Positions 9,961 through 18,818 of a stretch of DNA of 64,000 bases are shown piece after piece; position 1 is the first letter of the stretch, and every line of letters begins with the position of its first letter. The DNA is from CAYFYS01 sp965202905. Lineage in GTDB: Bacteria > Pseudomonadota > Alphaproteobacteria > MPNO01. The DNA is taken from the NCBI GenBank assembly GCA_965202905.1, contig OZ241868.1:1054001-1118000 (forward strand), in the 5' to 3' direction. The notes under the pieces are model-generated. The model was not told the origin of the DNA. It made no database searches and worked only from the letters and a program-made list of their open reading frames with translations. The position numbers and the translations under genes were made by a program.

Positions 9961-12357
9961 TCAGCCCTGGGGCGGGCGGAACCGCCTTACGCAGGCCCGG
10001 GCCGCGGCGTCGAGGATCGCATCGATGTCGATCCCGTAGATGGCGTAGAGGTCCGGGATGTCGCCGGACTGTCCGAACCGGTCCACGCCCAGCGGATAGA
10101 TCCGGTGTCCGGAGACCGAGCCGAGCCAGGACAGGGCGGCCGGGTGGCCGTCGAGCACGGTCACGATCGCCGCATCCGGGGACAGCCGCCCCAGGAGGCG
10201 CTCGATACGGGCGGGCATCATCGAACGGCCGGCGACGCGGGCCTGGCGGGCGGCGATCCAGTCGGCGTGCAGCCGGTCCGGCGAGGTGATAGCGAGCAGC
10301 CCGGCGTCGGGGATGTCCTCGCAGATCTGCGCCAGCGCGGCTTCGGCCTCCGGCGCCACCGCGCCCATATAGGCGAGCGCAAGCTCCGCACCCTCGGGCG
10401 GTGCCGCGCCGCGCCAGTAGGCGCCCGCGATCGCGCCGGCCTTCCAGTCCTCGCTTTCGCCGCGGGCGGGCTGATCGACAACCCGGGTCGACAGCCTCAG
10501 GCAGACCGAGCCGCCGTCATCGGCCTGCATATGTCGGAAGCCCCAGGCCATGATCTCGGCCAGCTCGTCGACGAAGGCCGGCTCGAAGGCGGCAAGCCCG
10601 GCCTGGCCGAGAGTGATCAGCGGGGTCTCCTGGGACTGGTGCGCGCCGCCCTCGGGCGCAAGCGTCACGCCGGAAGGCGTTGCGACCAGCATGAACCGGG
10701 CGCCCTGGTAGCAGGCATAGTGCAACGCATCGAGCCCGCGGCGGATGAAGGGATCGTAGAGCGTCCCGATCGGCAGCAGGCGGGCGCCGAAGACCGGCGC
10801 GGCGAGGCCGAAGGCGGACAGTGTCAGGAACAAGTTGTTCTCGGCGATGCCGAGCTCGACGTGCTGGCCCTCGGGCAGCATCGACCACCGCTGCAGCGAG
10901 AGCACCTCTTCCTCGGCGAAGATGTCCGATTCGGCCTCGCGGCTGAAGATCCCGCGCCGGTTGACCCAGGCCCCGAGACTGGTCGAGACCGTCACGTCGG
11001 GCGACATGGTCACGATCCGCTCCCCGAGGTCGGACTCGCCGCGGGCGATCTCGTTCAGGATGTGGCCGAATCCGTCCTGGGTTGCGACCGCCGCGCGCCG
11101 AGGCCGGTCCAGCGCGCCCGGCACCGCGATCGCCGGCGCCGCGTAGCGCCGCTCGCGGACGGCCGCGAACGGCGCCTCTCGGAGGAAGCGCTCCAGCGTG
11201 GCTTCATCGACACCCAGCCCGGCGAAGCGCGACCATTCCTCGCCCTCGCCGATCGCCATCTCCGTCCGGAACACGTCCATTTGCTCCGGCGTCATCAGCC
11301 CAGCGTGATTATCCTTATGACCGGCAAACGGCAGGCCGAATCCCTTTGTGGTGTAGCAGATGAAACAGGTCGGCCGGTCGTCGGCGACCGCGCCGAAGGC
11401 GGTCCGCAGCGCCTCGAGATCGTTGCCGGCAAGGTTGGTCATCAGCGCATGCAACGCGCGGTCGTCCAGCGCGCCGATCAGCCGCTCGACCCGGGGGTCG
11501 CCGCCGATGTCGCGCATCAGGCGCTCGCGCCAGCCCGCGCCGCCCTTGAACGTGAGCGCGGAATAGAGCGAGTTGGGGCAATGATCGATCCAGGTCTTCA
11601 GCGCCTCGCCGCCGGGCTCGGCGAAGGCGGCTTGCAAGGCCGTGCCGTATTTCAGCGTCTCGACCCGCCAGCCGACCGAACGGAACAGCGAATCGATGCG
11701 GCCGAACAGCCGGTCCGAAACCACCGAATCGAGGCTCTGGCGGTTGTAGTCGACGATCCACCAAACATTGCGGATATCGTGTTTCCAGCTTTCCAGCAGC
11801 GCCTCGAAGATGTTGCCCTCGTCGAGCTCGGCGTCGCCGACCAGCGCGATCATCCGGCCGCGCCGGCCGTCGTCGAGCAATCCCTTCAGCGCCAGATAGT
11901 CCTGCACCAGGGCCGCGAAAACGGTCTGCGCCGCGCCCAGGCCGACGGAGCCGGTGGAGAAATCGACATCGTCGTCGTCCTTGGTCCGCGAGGGGTAGGC
12001 CTGCGCCCCGCCGAGGCCCCGGAACCGCTCCAGCCGCTCCCGGCCTTCATTGCCCAGGATGTACTGGATTGCATGGAACAGAGGGGCCGCGTGCGGCTTG
12101 ACCGCCACCCGGTCCTCGGGGCGCAGGATATCGAAATAGAGCGCCGTCATTATCGAGGCCATCGAGGCGCAGGACGCTTGGTGGCCGCCGACCTTCAGGC
12201 CATCGCGCTTCGGGCGGAGATGGTTGGCGTTATGGATCATCCACGAGGACAGCCACAGCACCTTGCGCTCGAGAGCGGCGAGACAGGCGCGGCGGTGCGC
12301 CCCGGTCTCGGCCTGGGGCGGGGGATGTCCGGCAAGCTCGTGGACGGTCGATGCCAT
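9961..12357 (-). CDS. AceE/MdeB-like 2-oxoacid dehydrogenase E1 component
   Basis: Thiamine-diphosphate enzyme of the homodimeric pyruvate dehydrogenase E1/transketolase class, which decarboxylates a 2-oxoacid. The TPP/Mg motif is GDAELDEGN at 174-182 with the metal-ligand asparagine at 205 (DYNRQSLD). A transketolase-like pyrimidine domain lies in the middle and a C-terminal domain ends LDGHPAALSWLG then DRFGQSGD. At 798 residues it is shorter than E. coli AceE (887). No E2 or E3 gene is nearby. A divergent Lrp regulator starts 138 bases away, the arrangement known for mdeB/mdeR (2-oxobutyrate from methionine breakdown in Pseudomonas), so 2-oxobutyrate or a related branched oxoacid is a fair guess. 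Confidence 0.85.
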   Translation of the reverse strand: MASTVHELAGHPPPQAETGAHRRACLAALERKVLWLSSWMIHNANHLRPKRDGLKVGGHQASCASMASIMTALYFDILRPEDRVAVKPHAAPLFHAIQYILGNEGRERLERFRGLGGAQAYPSRTKDDDDVDFSTGSVGLGAAQTVFAALVQDYLALKGLLDDGRRGRMIALVGDAELDEGNIFEALLESWKHDIRNVWWIVDYNRQSLDSVVSDRLFGRIDSLFRSVGWRVETLKYGTALQAAFAEPGGEALKTWIDHCPNSLYSALTFKGGAGWRERLMRDIGGDPRVERLIGALDDRALHALMTNLAGNDLEALRTAFGAVADDRPTCFICYTTKGFGLPFAGHKDNHAGLMTPEQMDVFRTEMAIGEGEEWSRFAGLGVDEATLERFLREAPFAAVRERRYAAPAIAVPGALDRPRRAAVATQDGFGHILNEIARGESDLGERIVTMSPDVTVSTSLGAWVNRRGIFSREAESDIFAEEEVLSLQRWSMLPEGQHVELGIAENNLFLTLSAFGLAAPVFGARLLPIGTLYDPFIRRGLDALHYACYQGARFMLVATPSGVTLAPEGGAHQSQETPLITLGQAGLAAFEPAFVDELAEIMAWGFRHMQADDGGSVCLRLSTRVVDQPARGESEDWKAGAIAGAYWRGAAPPEGAELALAYMGAVAPEAEAALAQICEDIPDAGLLAITSPDRLHADWIAARQARVAGRSMMPARIERLLGRLSPDAAIVTVLDGHPAALSWLGSVSGHRIYPLGVDRFGQSGDIPDLYAIYGIDIDAILDAAARACVRRFRPPQG

Positions 12358-12494
12358 GGATCGGCTCCGGCTCGGGCGCGCTGCCAGCGATCATAGAATC
12401 GAAACCGAAGATTTATCTTGCAATCTTGCGCTCGTTATACGGCAATTCGGCAACTATGCTTCCCAAGCTTCGCAATCAGGGACCGATTCTGCCA
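12358..12494. promoter_or_regulatory. Divergent regulatory region between E1 gene and Lrp gene
   Basis: The 137-base gap contains a locally A/T-richer patch at about 12395-12460 with repeated CTTGC and CAATTC words. Lrp-family proteins usually bind such divergent regions to control the neighbour and themselves. I found no clean palindrome or sigma-70 promoter, so the role rests on context. Confidence 0.35.
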
Positions 12495-12977
12495 ATGTCT
12501 TTTCTGGACGACATCGACCGGCGAATCCTCGCCGCGCTCCAGGCCAATGCGCGGATCTCGAATGTGGAGCTTGCCAATATGGCGGGGCTGTCGCCTTCGC
12601 CGTGCCTGCGCCGTGTCCGGGCCATGGAAGAGGCCGGCGTGATCAAGCGCTATGCGGCTCTGCTCGAGCCGGCGGCGCTCGGCCTGCCGATCTCGGTCTT
12701 CGTGCAGGTCACCCTCGAGCGCCAGGTCGAGCACGCCTTGGAGGCCTTCGAGAAGGCGATGCAGGAGCGGCCGGAAGTGATGGAGTGCTACCTGATGACC
12801 GGCGACGCCGACTACCTGCTGCGCATCGTGGTCTCGGACCTGACCGCCTACGAGCGGTTTCTGAAGCACCACCTCACGCAGATCTCCGACATCGCCTCGA
12901 TCAAATCGAGCTTCGCGCTGAACCAGGTCAAGTACTCGACCGCCTTGCCGCTGGAGCCTCGGCCGACGACCGGATGA
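12495..12977 (+). CDS. Lrp/AsnC family transcriptional regulator
   Basis: A 160-residue regulator of the feast/famine family. The N-terminal winged helix-turn-helix covers about residues 4-60 (LDDIDRRILAALQANARIS, then LSPSPCLRRVRAMEEAG) and the C-terminal RAM effector domain contains VMECYLMTGDADYLL. I chose the ATG at 12495 because it gives the standard family length; upstream in-frame starts only add non-conserved residues. It is divergent from the E1 gene and probably controls it in response to an amino acid, as MdeR does; that role is inferred from arrangement. Confidence 0.9.
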   Translation: MSFLDDIDRRILAALQANARISNVELANMAGLSPSPCLRRVRAMEEAGVIKRYAALLEPAALGLPISVFVQVTLERQVEHALEAFEKAMQERPEVMECYLMTGDADYLLRIVVSDLTAYERFLKHHLTQISDIASIKSSFALNQVKYSTALPLEPRPTTG

Positions 12978-13303
12978 GTCCCGCCGCGGTTTGGCCTGTG
13001 TCCGGTCCCGGTCGGACACCGCGCTTCCCAGCCCGGTTCCCGCCTGCGGCACGCCCCGCGCCGCCGGCGGGAACCGCGGAGACCGCCGCCGCAACCGCGC
13101 GCGCTGCACCGCCGGCGGAAGCGGCGGGTTCTCCGTGTTCGGCCCGTTCGCAGCGCGCCATGCGGGTGGCGATTGCGCAGTCCGGCGGCAAGTGTCTAAC
13201 TTACAAGGCGGTCGTTGGCCTTGCTTGAGGAAGAAACGGTCGGCGCCGCGCAAAAACAGGGAGAGTTTTCTTCCGGGGATTCGGTGGCGCGGACTAGCGG
13301 ATC
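12978..13303. other. Non-coding G/C-rich gap with one inverted repeat
   Basis: No credible gene in 326 bases. It contains a perfect 10-base inverted repeat (GGTTCCCGCC at 13034-13043, GGCGGGAACC at 13065-13074), which could end transcription of the Lrp gene although no T-run follows. The remainder is low-complexity GCC/GCG sequence. Confidence 0.5.
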
Positions 13304-14285
13304 ATGGGTGCATCTTGGCCCCCACCGGATGGTGAGGCGGCGTCCTTCGGCGTTGGCATGGCTCCCGATGAAGCTATGCTCGCCGCCCTGTCGGTGGCTC
13401 TTGGGGCCTCGATGGCGCCGCGCGTCACCAAACGAGAAGCGGCGCTGCTTGACGGAGCGCCCGACATTCCCGGCGACCTGATCGCTGCAACGCTCGAAAA
13501 GATCGGGGAAGGCGGCGACCCGCCTGGCGAAGCGTTCTGCGAACTATGCCCGGCCGCGCTACGTCGAGAAGATGGTGCAGCCTACACGCCGTCGGCCATC
13601 GTCAAGGCGATGCTGTCTTGGGCCGAAAGCGTTGGTGAGCCCGACCGTGTGATTGATCCCGGCGCCGGCTCCGGCTGCTTCCTGTTGGAAGCCGGACGGC
13701 GGTTCCCGCGCGCCTTGCTGATCGCGGTTGAGCACGACCCGCTGGCCGCGCTCACCACTCGCGCAAATCTTGCCACTGCTGGCATGGCCGACCGCGCCGA
13801 AGTTCGTGTCGAAGACTTTCTCACCTCCGACCTTGGCGGGTCGGGCGGCCGGACGCTGTTCGTCGGCAACCCGCCCTATGTGCAGCGCCACTTGATCTCG
13901 CCGAAGTGGAAGGACTGGCTCAAGAACCAAGCCGCCGCCATGGAGCTACAGGCAAGTGCGCTGGCAGGGTTGCACGACCGCGTCCGAATGGCTCGACGTG
14001 AACTATGGGCAGTTGGTCCGCGACCTGTTCCTTGATCGTCTTGGCGGGCAGAGCGTCGATGTGATCGAGCCGGGTATCGAGCCCTTCCCCGGCACGGCCA
14101 CGACCGGCGCCATTACGACGTTCACGGTTACGATGTCCACGGTGAGTGGCAAACCCATGTCGGCGCGCTTTGCCAGAGTCACGCAACTGTCGGCCCTTGA
14201 CGGCCTGAGTGGCGGCCAGCGCGTGCGCCGCGAGCGGCTGGCTGACGATGTATTGTTTCCGATCGTGACGCGGGCCAGGAACTAA
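13304..14285 (+). pseudogene. N6-adenine DNA methyltransferase remnant (Type IIG-like), internally deleted
   Basis: The first ~220 codons encode the methyltransferase core: motif I VIDPGAGSGCFLLEAG near residue 115 and motif IV GNPPYVQRHL near residue 190, followed by KWKDWL. The frame then breaks near 13965, right after SALAGLH. The next recognisable piece, SEWLDVNYGQLVRDLFLDRL, is in another frame, and about 20-25 codons that normally join the two are missing. This second part ends at a stop at 14285, with faint continuation (DADKLW) to about 14330. The motif set matches stand-alone modification enzymes of the Eco57I-like type; restriction and specificity parts are gone. Frameshift plus internal deletion make a functional product unlikely. 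Confidence 0.75.
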
Positions 14286-14720
14286 TACAGGCTGGGCCAG
14301 TACTCAGCGACGCCGACAAGCTCTGGACTTAGTGGCGGACAAGCGCAAGCTGGAAGTGCTCCGCTACCTGTCAGGCCCGCCAAGAGGCTTAACAACGACA
14401 CGGCCGTGAAGGCGTCTACGTGGCGCAGCGACTTCGGCGCCGTCCAAGTCGTGACCGCCGCTGTGCTCGGCAGAGTCTATGCGTTGCGCAACTTGATCGA
14501 CGCTCAAGAGCGAGGGTTTACACTCTTTTGGGCTCACGACTTGATGGCCATGTTCGAGTGGATGCACAAAACCAATCCAGGCCCTGATTTATCAACCGGA
14601 TAGTTCTGTTTCTCAATTGCCGGTCCAGCGAAGCCCTTGTCTCGCGGTCGGTCACAGTGGTCGATCGGGCCAGCACCGGATCACCCAGCCCCGCACGCCG
14701 CCGAAGGCGCTGTCCCGCCA
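14286..14720. other. Decayed sequence after the methyltransferase remnant
   Basis: No intact gene is evident. Bases 14286-14400 still show scraps of methyltransferase-like reading frame. A 65-codon frame at 14406-14603 (GTG start, plus strand, containing LIDAQERGFTLFWAHD) could be the tail of a lost protein, but I recognise no family. The final ~115 bases before the histidine kinase stop codon show nothing. Confidence 0.4.
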
Positions 14721-16151
14721 CTAACACTTCGGGGTGGTCTCCGGCTTGGGCAGGGTGACGCGGGCCTCGAGGCCGCCGCCCTCGCGGTCGGCGAACGCGA
14801 TATCGCCGCCGTGGCGGCGGATGGCCGCGCGCGCGATCGACAGGCCGAGGCCGGCGCCGCCGGTCTCCCGGCTGCGCGAGATCTCGAGGCGGTGGAAGGG
14901 GGCGAAGACCGCCTCGCGGTCGGCCCCGGGGATGCCCGGGCCGCGGTCGGCGACGACGATCGTGACGGACGCGGCGTCTTCGGACAGGCTCACAGCGGCC
15001 TCACCTCCGTAGGTGATTGCGTTGTCGATCAGGTTCGACAGCGCGCGGCGGATCGCGACCGGGCTACAGAAGACTGTCAGATGGTCCGGCCCCTCATAGC
15101 GCGCCGCGCCGCCCGCATCGCTGGCGTTGTCGCACAGCGTCTGGACAAGCGAGGCGAGGTCGACCGGGCGCCGCGCTTCCCCGGTGGCCTCGTCCCTGGC
15201 GAATGACAACGTGGCCTCCAGCATGGCCTGCATCTCAGCCAGGTCGTCCTCGGCCTTCCGGCGCTGGGCCTCGTCGGGAATCGATTCGATCCTCAGCCGC
15301 AAGCGGGTCAGCGCCGTGCGCATGTCGTGCGAGATCGCCGCCAGCATCTGGGTGCGGTCCTCGACCAGCCGGCGCAGCCGGTCCTGCATCCGGTTGAAGC
15401 TCTGCGCGGCCCGGCGCAGGTCGGGCGAGCCGGTTTCCGACAGGGGCCCGGCGGTGAACACGTCGCGACCGATGCGGTCGGCCGCCGCGGCGAAGCGCGT
15501 GACCGGCGCCGTCACCCGGCGGGAGACCCAGGTCGCGAACAGCGCGACGACGATACCGCCGATGACGATCCAGGCGGTCATCCGGGCCGCCCAGCGGAGC
15601 GAGGTCAACTCGGTCGAGGCGGTGAACACCACCCAGGAGCCGTCGGTCAGCCCGATTCCGATCACCGCCTTGCGCCGGCTGGGCAGCAAGTCGGGCTGGC
15701 TGTTATCGTCGTGGTCATGCGCGCCGAGGCCTCCGCGCCGCCACCGGCGCCAGCCGCGGCGATGGCCATGATCGAGGACCGAGATCGAAAGCCGCCGTCC
15801 GACGAACGCGCCGAGATGGCCACGGATGAAGCGCTCGGCGGCTTTCTCGTCCGCGCGCGGCGCCGGCCGGGTCTCGGCCAGCGCGACGCTCAACGTCGGG
15901 CTGTTGAGCGCGGCCACAAGGTCGGCGCGCCCGGCCTCGGGACGGGATTCCATCAACGCGACGACCGCTTCCATCCGGTTGACGGTCGAGTGCGTGAAGA
16001 GCCGCAAGGTCACGTCGGCACGGTCGCGCACGTAGCCGATCATCGACAGGACCATCAACGCGAACAGCGCGACCATCAGGATCACCGCGATCCGGGTCGA
16101 GACACTGTCGGGCCACATCCGTCGCAGCCCGCGGGCGAGCGCGCCGTTCAC
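14721..16151 (-). CDS. Sensor histidine kinase (EnvZ/CpxA class) with His-rich sensor loop
   Basis: Inner-membrane kinase of 476 residues. TM1 is about 21-40, a periplasmic domain runs about 41-190, TM2 is about 191-209, and a HAMP region follows. The phospho-accepting H275 sits in AAISHDMRT; N box LSNLIDNAITYGG, G1 DRGPGIPG and G2 GGAGLGLSIA complete the catalytic domain. Residues 127-148 of the sensor domain form an unusual His/Arg/Asp/Gly-rich stretch (DHGHRRGWRRW, GLGAHDHDDN) that could bind metal. The start overlaps the regulator's stop by four bases (ATGA), so the two are translationally coupled. Its likely target is the divergent Spy-like gene. Confidence 0.93.
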   Translation of the reverse strand: MNGALARGLRRMWPDSVSTRIAVILMVALFALMVLSMIGYVRDRADVTLRLFTHSTVNRMEAVVALMESRPEAGRADLVAALNSPTLSVALAETRPAPRADEKAAERFIRGHLGAFVGRRLSISVLDHGHRRGWRRWRRGGLGAHDHDDNSQPDLLPSRRKAVIGIGLTDGSWVVFTASTELTSLRWAARMTAWIVIGGIVVALFATWVSRRVTAPVTRFAAAADRIGRDVFTAGPLSETGSPDLRRAAQSFNRMQDRLRRLVEDRTQMLAAISHDMRTALTRLRLRIESIPDEAQRRKAEDDLAEMQAMLEATLSFARDEATGEARRPVDLASLVQTLCDNASDAGGAARYEGPDHLTVFCSPVAIRRALSNLIDNAITYGGEAAVSLSEDAASVTIVVADRGPGIPGADREAVFAPFHRLEISRSRETGGAGLGLSIARAAIRRHGGDIAFADREGGGLEARVTLPKPETTPKC

Positions 16152-16867
16152 CTGCGCTCCACCGGGTTGGTGAAGATGTAGCCGCCCGAGCGCACGGTCT
16201 TGATCATCTCCGGGTTCTTGGGCTCGACCTCGATCTTGCGCCGCAGCCGGCTGAGCTGGACGTCAATGCTACGATCGAACGGCTGGGCGTCGCGGCCCTT
16301 GGTGAGGTCCAGGAGTTGATCGCGCGAGAGCACCCGCTGCGGATGCTCGGCGAACGCGACCAGGAGGTCGAACTCGCCGGCCGTCAGCTCGACCAGGACG
16401 CCTTCGGGCGAGTGGAGCTCGCGCCGCGCGGGATCGATGCGCCAGCCGGCAAACACCAGCGCATCGGCGGCGCCCTCACCCGCCGGCCCGGTAAGCCCGT
16501 CGGCCCGGCGCAGCACCGCGCGGACGCGCGCCAGAAGCTCGCGCGGATTGAACGGCTTGGTGAGATAGTCATCGGCGCCGATCTCCAGCCCGATGATGCG
16601 GTCGGTATCCTCGGCCACGGCCGTCAGCATGACGATCGGCAGGCCGGTGGAGGCCCTGAGCCGGCGGCAGATCGACAGCCCGTCCTCGCCCGGCAGCATG
16701 ATGTCGAGCACCACCAGATCGAATTTCCCGTCGGCCAGCAGGCGGTCCATCGACCTGGCGTCGGCCGCGGCATCGACCCGGAAGCCGTGCTTTTTGAGGT
16801 AGCGGCCGGTCAGGTCGCGGATCTCGCGATCGTCGTCGACGATCAGGATGTGCCGGGACGCGGTCAT
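16148..16867 (-). CDS. OmpR/PhoB family response regulator
   Basis: DNA-binding partner of the adjacent kinase, 239 residues. The receiver domain has the acidic pocket DDD at 11-13, phospho-acceptor D55 (LVVLDIMLPGEDG), T82 (LTA) and K104 (YLTKPF). The winged-helix output domain at about 135-235 ends GGYIFTNPVERR. It is transcribed ahead of the kinase and is divergent from the Spy-like gene across a 174-base region holding a TTGTAAC...GTTACAA inverted repeat, a plausible operator. The stimulus is not known; envelope or metal stress fits the neighbour. Confidence 0.95.
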   Translation of the reverse strand: MTASRHILIVDDDREIRDLTGRYLKKHGFRVDAAADARSMDRLLADGKFDLVVLDIMLPGEDGLSICRRLRASTGLPIVMLTAVAEDTDRIIGLEIGADDYLTKPFNPRELLARVRAVLRRADGLTGPAGEGAADALVFAGWRIDPARRELHSPEGVLVELTAGEFDLLVAFAEHPQRVLSRDQLLDLTKGRDAQPFDRSIDVQLSRLRRKIEVEPKNPEMIKTVRSGGYIFTNPVERR

Positions 16868-16913
16868 CGCACGGGTGATATTAGTCCACGGGCGGCGGCC
16901 TGCCGGAGCGGAA

Positions 16914-16960
16914 TTGTAACGCCCGGTGTCCCGGCCGCGCCCCGAAATGCGCTGTTACAA
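16914..16960. promoter_or_regulatory. Inverted repeat TTGTAAC/GTTACAA in divergent promoter region
   Basis: TTGTAAC at 16914-16920 and its exact complement GTTACAA at 16954-16960 flank the middle of the gap between the two-component system and the Spy-like gene. OmpR-family regulators often bind GTAA-type half-sites, so this is a candidate operator for both directions. Spacing of 33 bases between half-sites is about three helical turns. Confidence 0.4.
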
Positions 16961-17041
16961 ATCTCCGGGTCCGGCGAAACACACGCGCAAAGCGGCCTGC
17001 CTATATCGGCATCGTGCGATCACCGATAGAGGAGCTGAGCC

Positions 17042-17515
17042 ATGAAACGCCGCACGATCATCCTTTCCATATCATCCGTTGCCGCCGTCGCAATGGTCGC
17101 AGTCGTCTCGGTCGCGGCCGGGCCGGGCGGGGCGATCGCCCACGGCCGCTGGGGCGGGCACGGCGCGAAGGCGCTGTGCAGCGACCAGCGCGACATCCGC
17201 CTGTCGGCCGCGACAGGCTTCGTGGAAGCCTTCGTCAGCTTCACGCCCGAGCAGACCGCGTCGTGGAACACGCTGAAGGCCGCGCTCGAAGCCGGCAGCC
17301 GGAAAGTCGGCGCGGCCTGCGTCTCCGCCGAAGCGCAAGGGGACGGCGGCACCGCGCCGCAGCGCCTTGCCCGGGTCGAGCTGGCGCTGGGCACCGCGCT
17401 GGAGATCGTCCAGGATGTCCGCCCTGCGTTCGACGACCTCTACGCCAAGCTGTCCGACGAGCAGCGCACGCGGATCGACGAGATGATCTCCAAGCGCGGA
17501 CGCCACCGCCGCTGA
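17042..17515 (+). CDS. Spy/CpxP-like periplasmic LTxxQ-motif protein
   Basis: A 157-residue exported protein. Residues 1-33 form a Sec signal peptide (MKRRTIILSISSVAAVAMV...) ending near IAHG. The mature chain is helical and has two LTxxQ-like motifs, FTPEQTASW near residue 68 and LSDEQRTRIDEM near residue 140, the hallmark of the CpxP/Spy family of periplasmic chaperone-like stress proteins. A short His/Gly-rich segment (AHGRWGGHGAK) follows the signal peptide. It is divergent from a two-component system, as cpxP is from cpxRA, and may inhibit or report to that kinase. A hairpin terminator follows directly. Function is by family and context. Confidence 0.75.
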   Translation: MKRRTIILSISSVAAVAMVAVVSVAAGPGGAIAHGRWGGHGAKALCSDQRDIRLSAATGFVEAFVSFTPEQTASWNTLKAALEAGSRKVGAACVSAEAQGDGGTAPQRLARVELALGTALEIVQDVRPAFDDLYAKLSDEQRTRIDEMISKRGRHRR

Positions 17516-17527
17516 TCGGACGATCGT

Positions 17528-17558
17528 GGGGCCGGCCCGTTCGGGTCGGCCCCGATTT
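17528..17558 (+). terminator. Terminator after the Spy-like gene
   Basis: GGGGCCGGCCC (17528-17538) pairs with GGGTCGGCCCC (17543-17553) around a GTTC loop with one wobble pair, followed by GATTTG. It starts 13 bases after the stop codon. Confidence 0.65.
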
Positions 17559-17611
17559 GCGGAGCACAGCGACGATCCGCGCAACCGCGCCGGCCGCTTG
17601 AGCGCCGCCTC

Positions 17612-17780
17612 GATGGAGCCGCGCGCGGGCGCTACCATCCCGGCGACCTGGCCTTGTCCAACGGCTGCCATGCCGCCGAGGTCGATATGGACCCGGAAAC
17701 CGGAGCGGTCGAGATTCTGGCATTTTCCATCGCCCGCGACGCCGGCCCGGATCGTTGCCGATATCGCCGCGCGGCCCGCA
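17612..17780 (+). pseudogene. Fragment of xanthine dehydrogenase/CO dehydrogenase-type large subunit
   Basis: About 50 codons read GRYHPGDLALSNGCHAAEV then DMDPETGAVEILAFS, which matches the FPNGCHxAEVEIDPETG segment of molybdopterin-binding subunits of the CoxL/XdhB family. There is no start codon and nothing of the remaining ~700 residues, so this is a relic. It runs straight into the M20 remnant. Confidence 0.6.
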
Positions 17781-17791
17781 CGGAGGGCCGC

Positions 17792-18646
17792 ATGAGCCGT
17801 GAGGGCGCGATTTCCCGGGCGGAGGCCTATTTCGATGGCGGCGGGTTCGCCGAGGGTCTCGCCTCGGGTCGCCATCCCGACCGCCAGCCAGGACGGCGCG
17901 GCGAAGGACGCGCTCGGCCGCTACCTCCGGGCGGAGCTTCTGCCCAGCCTGGAGGCCCTCGGCTTCGCGGGCAAGATCCTGGAAATCCCGCGCCGGGGGG
18001 ACCGCCCTTTCTGACCGCCGAGCGGATTGAGCCCGGGGCCGGTCTGTGCGTCCTGACCTACGCTCACGGCGACGTGCTGCTCGGCCAGGACGCGGGCTGG
18101 GCCGACGGGCTCGGCCCCTGGCGGCTGACCCGTCGGGGCGAGCGGCTCTAAGGCTGGAACAGCTTCGAGGCGCTGGCGCTTCACGCCGGCACGCCGGGGG
18201 CGCCGGTCAACGCGATCCCGGGATCGGCGCGCGCGGCCTGCCAGCTTCGCTTCGTGGTCGGCGCCGATGTCGAGGACGCCGATGTCGAGGACATCGTTCC
18301 GGCGCTCAGACGCCATCTCGACCGGGAGGGGTTCGACGATGCCGCGGTGGCCGCGCGCGGCGGCGGCCGCTTTCCGGCGACGCGGCTCGACCCCGAGAAC
18401 AAATGGGTTGCCTTCGCCAAGGATTCGACCGAACGGATCACGGGCGAACCGCCCGTGATCCTGCCCAATCTCGGCGGGTCGCTGCCCAATGATGTCTTCG
18501 CCGACATCCTGGGATTGCCGACGATCTGGGCGCCGCACTCCTACCCCGGCTGCTCCCAGCATGCGCCGAACGAGCACTTGCTGGCGCCGGCCGCCCGTCA
18601 GGGGCTCGCCATCATGGCCGGCCTGTTCCGGGATCTCGGGGCGTAG
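17792..18646 (+). pseudogene. M20 family peptidase/deacetylase, frameshifted and internally deleted
   Basis: The start (MSREGAISRAEAYFDGGGF) and the metal-site segment (LTYAHGDVLLGQDAGW, first zinc-ligand histidine) match M20 dipeptidases, as does the C-terminal half (GWNSFEALALHAGTPGAP, VNAIPGSARAACQLRFVVG, and the final LAPAARQGLAIMAGLFRD). Reading these pieces together needs frame changes near 17860 and 18000. A TAA stop at about 18150 lies exactly where ~250 codons are missing, including the other zinc ligands and the catalytic glutamate. The normal protein is about 470 residues. It cannot encode a working enzyme. Confidence 0.8.
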
Positions 18647-18818
18647 ACGCGTCCTCGCCGACGGGGCGCGGATTTCGGTCTGGCAGCCGGCGCGGCATGG
18701 GGCGTCATATCTGCCCGGTTTGGGCATTGCGCTACGATGGCCCGATCGCCGACAATGCGCGCCGTGGACGCGGCGGCCGCATCGGCCGTCGGTGCGGCCC
18801 GGATTGCGGAGAGATCAG

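Noticed and set aside
14406..14603. Small gene of 65 codons after the methyltransferase remnant
   Set aside because: No recognisable family, no clear ribosome site and set in decayed sequence, so it is mentioned only within the gap description.
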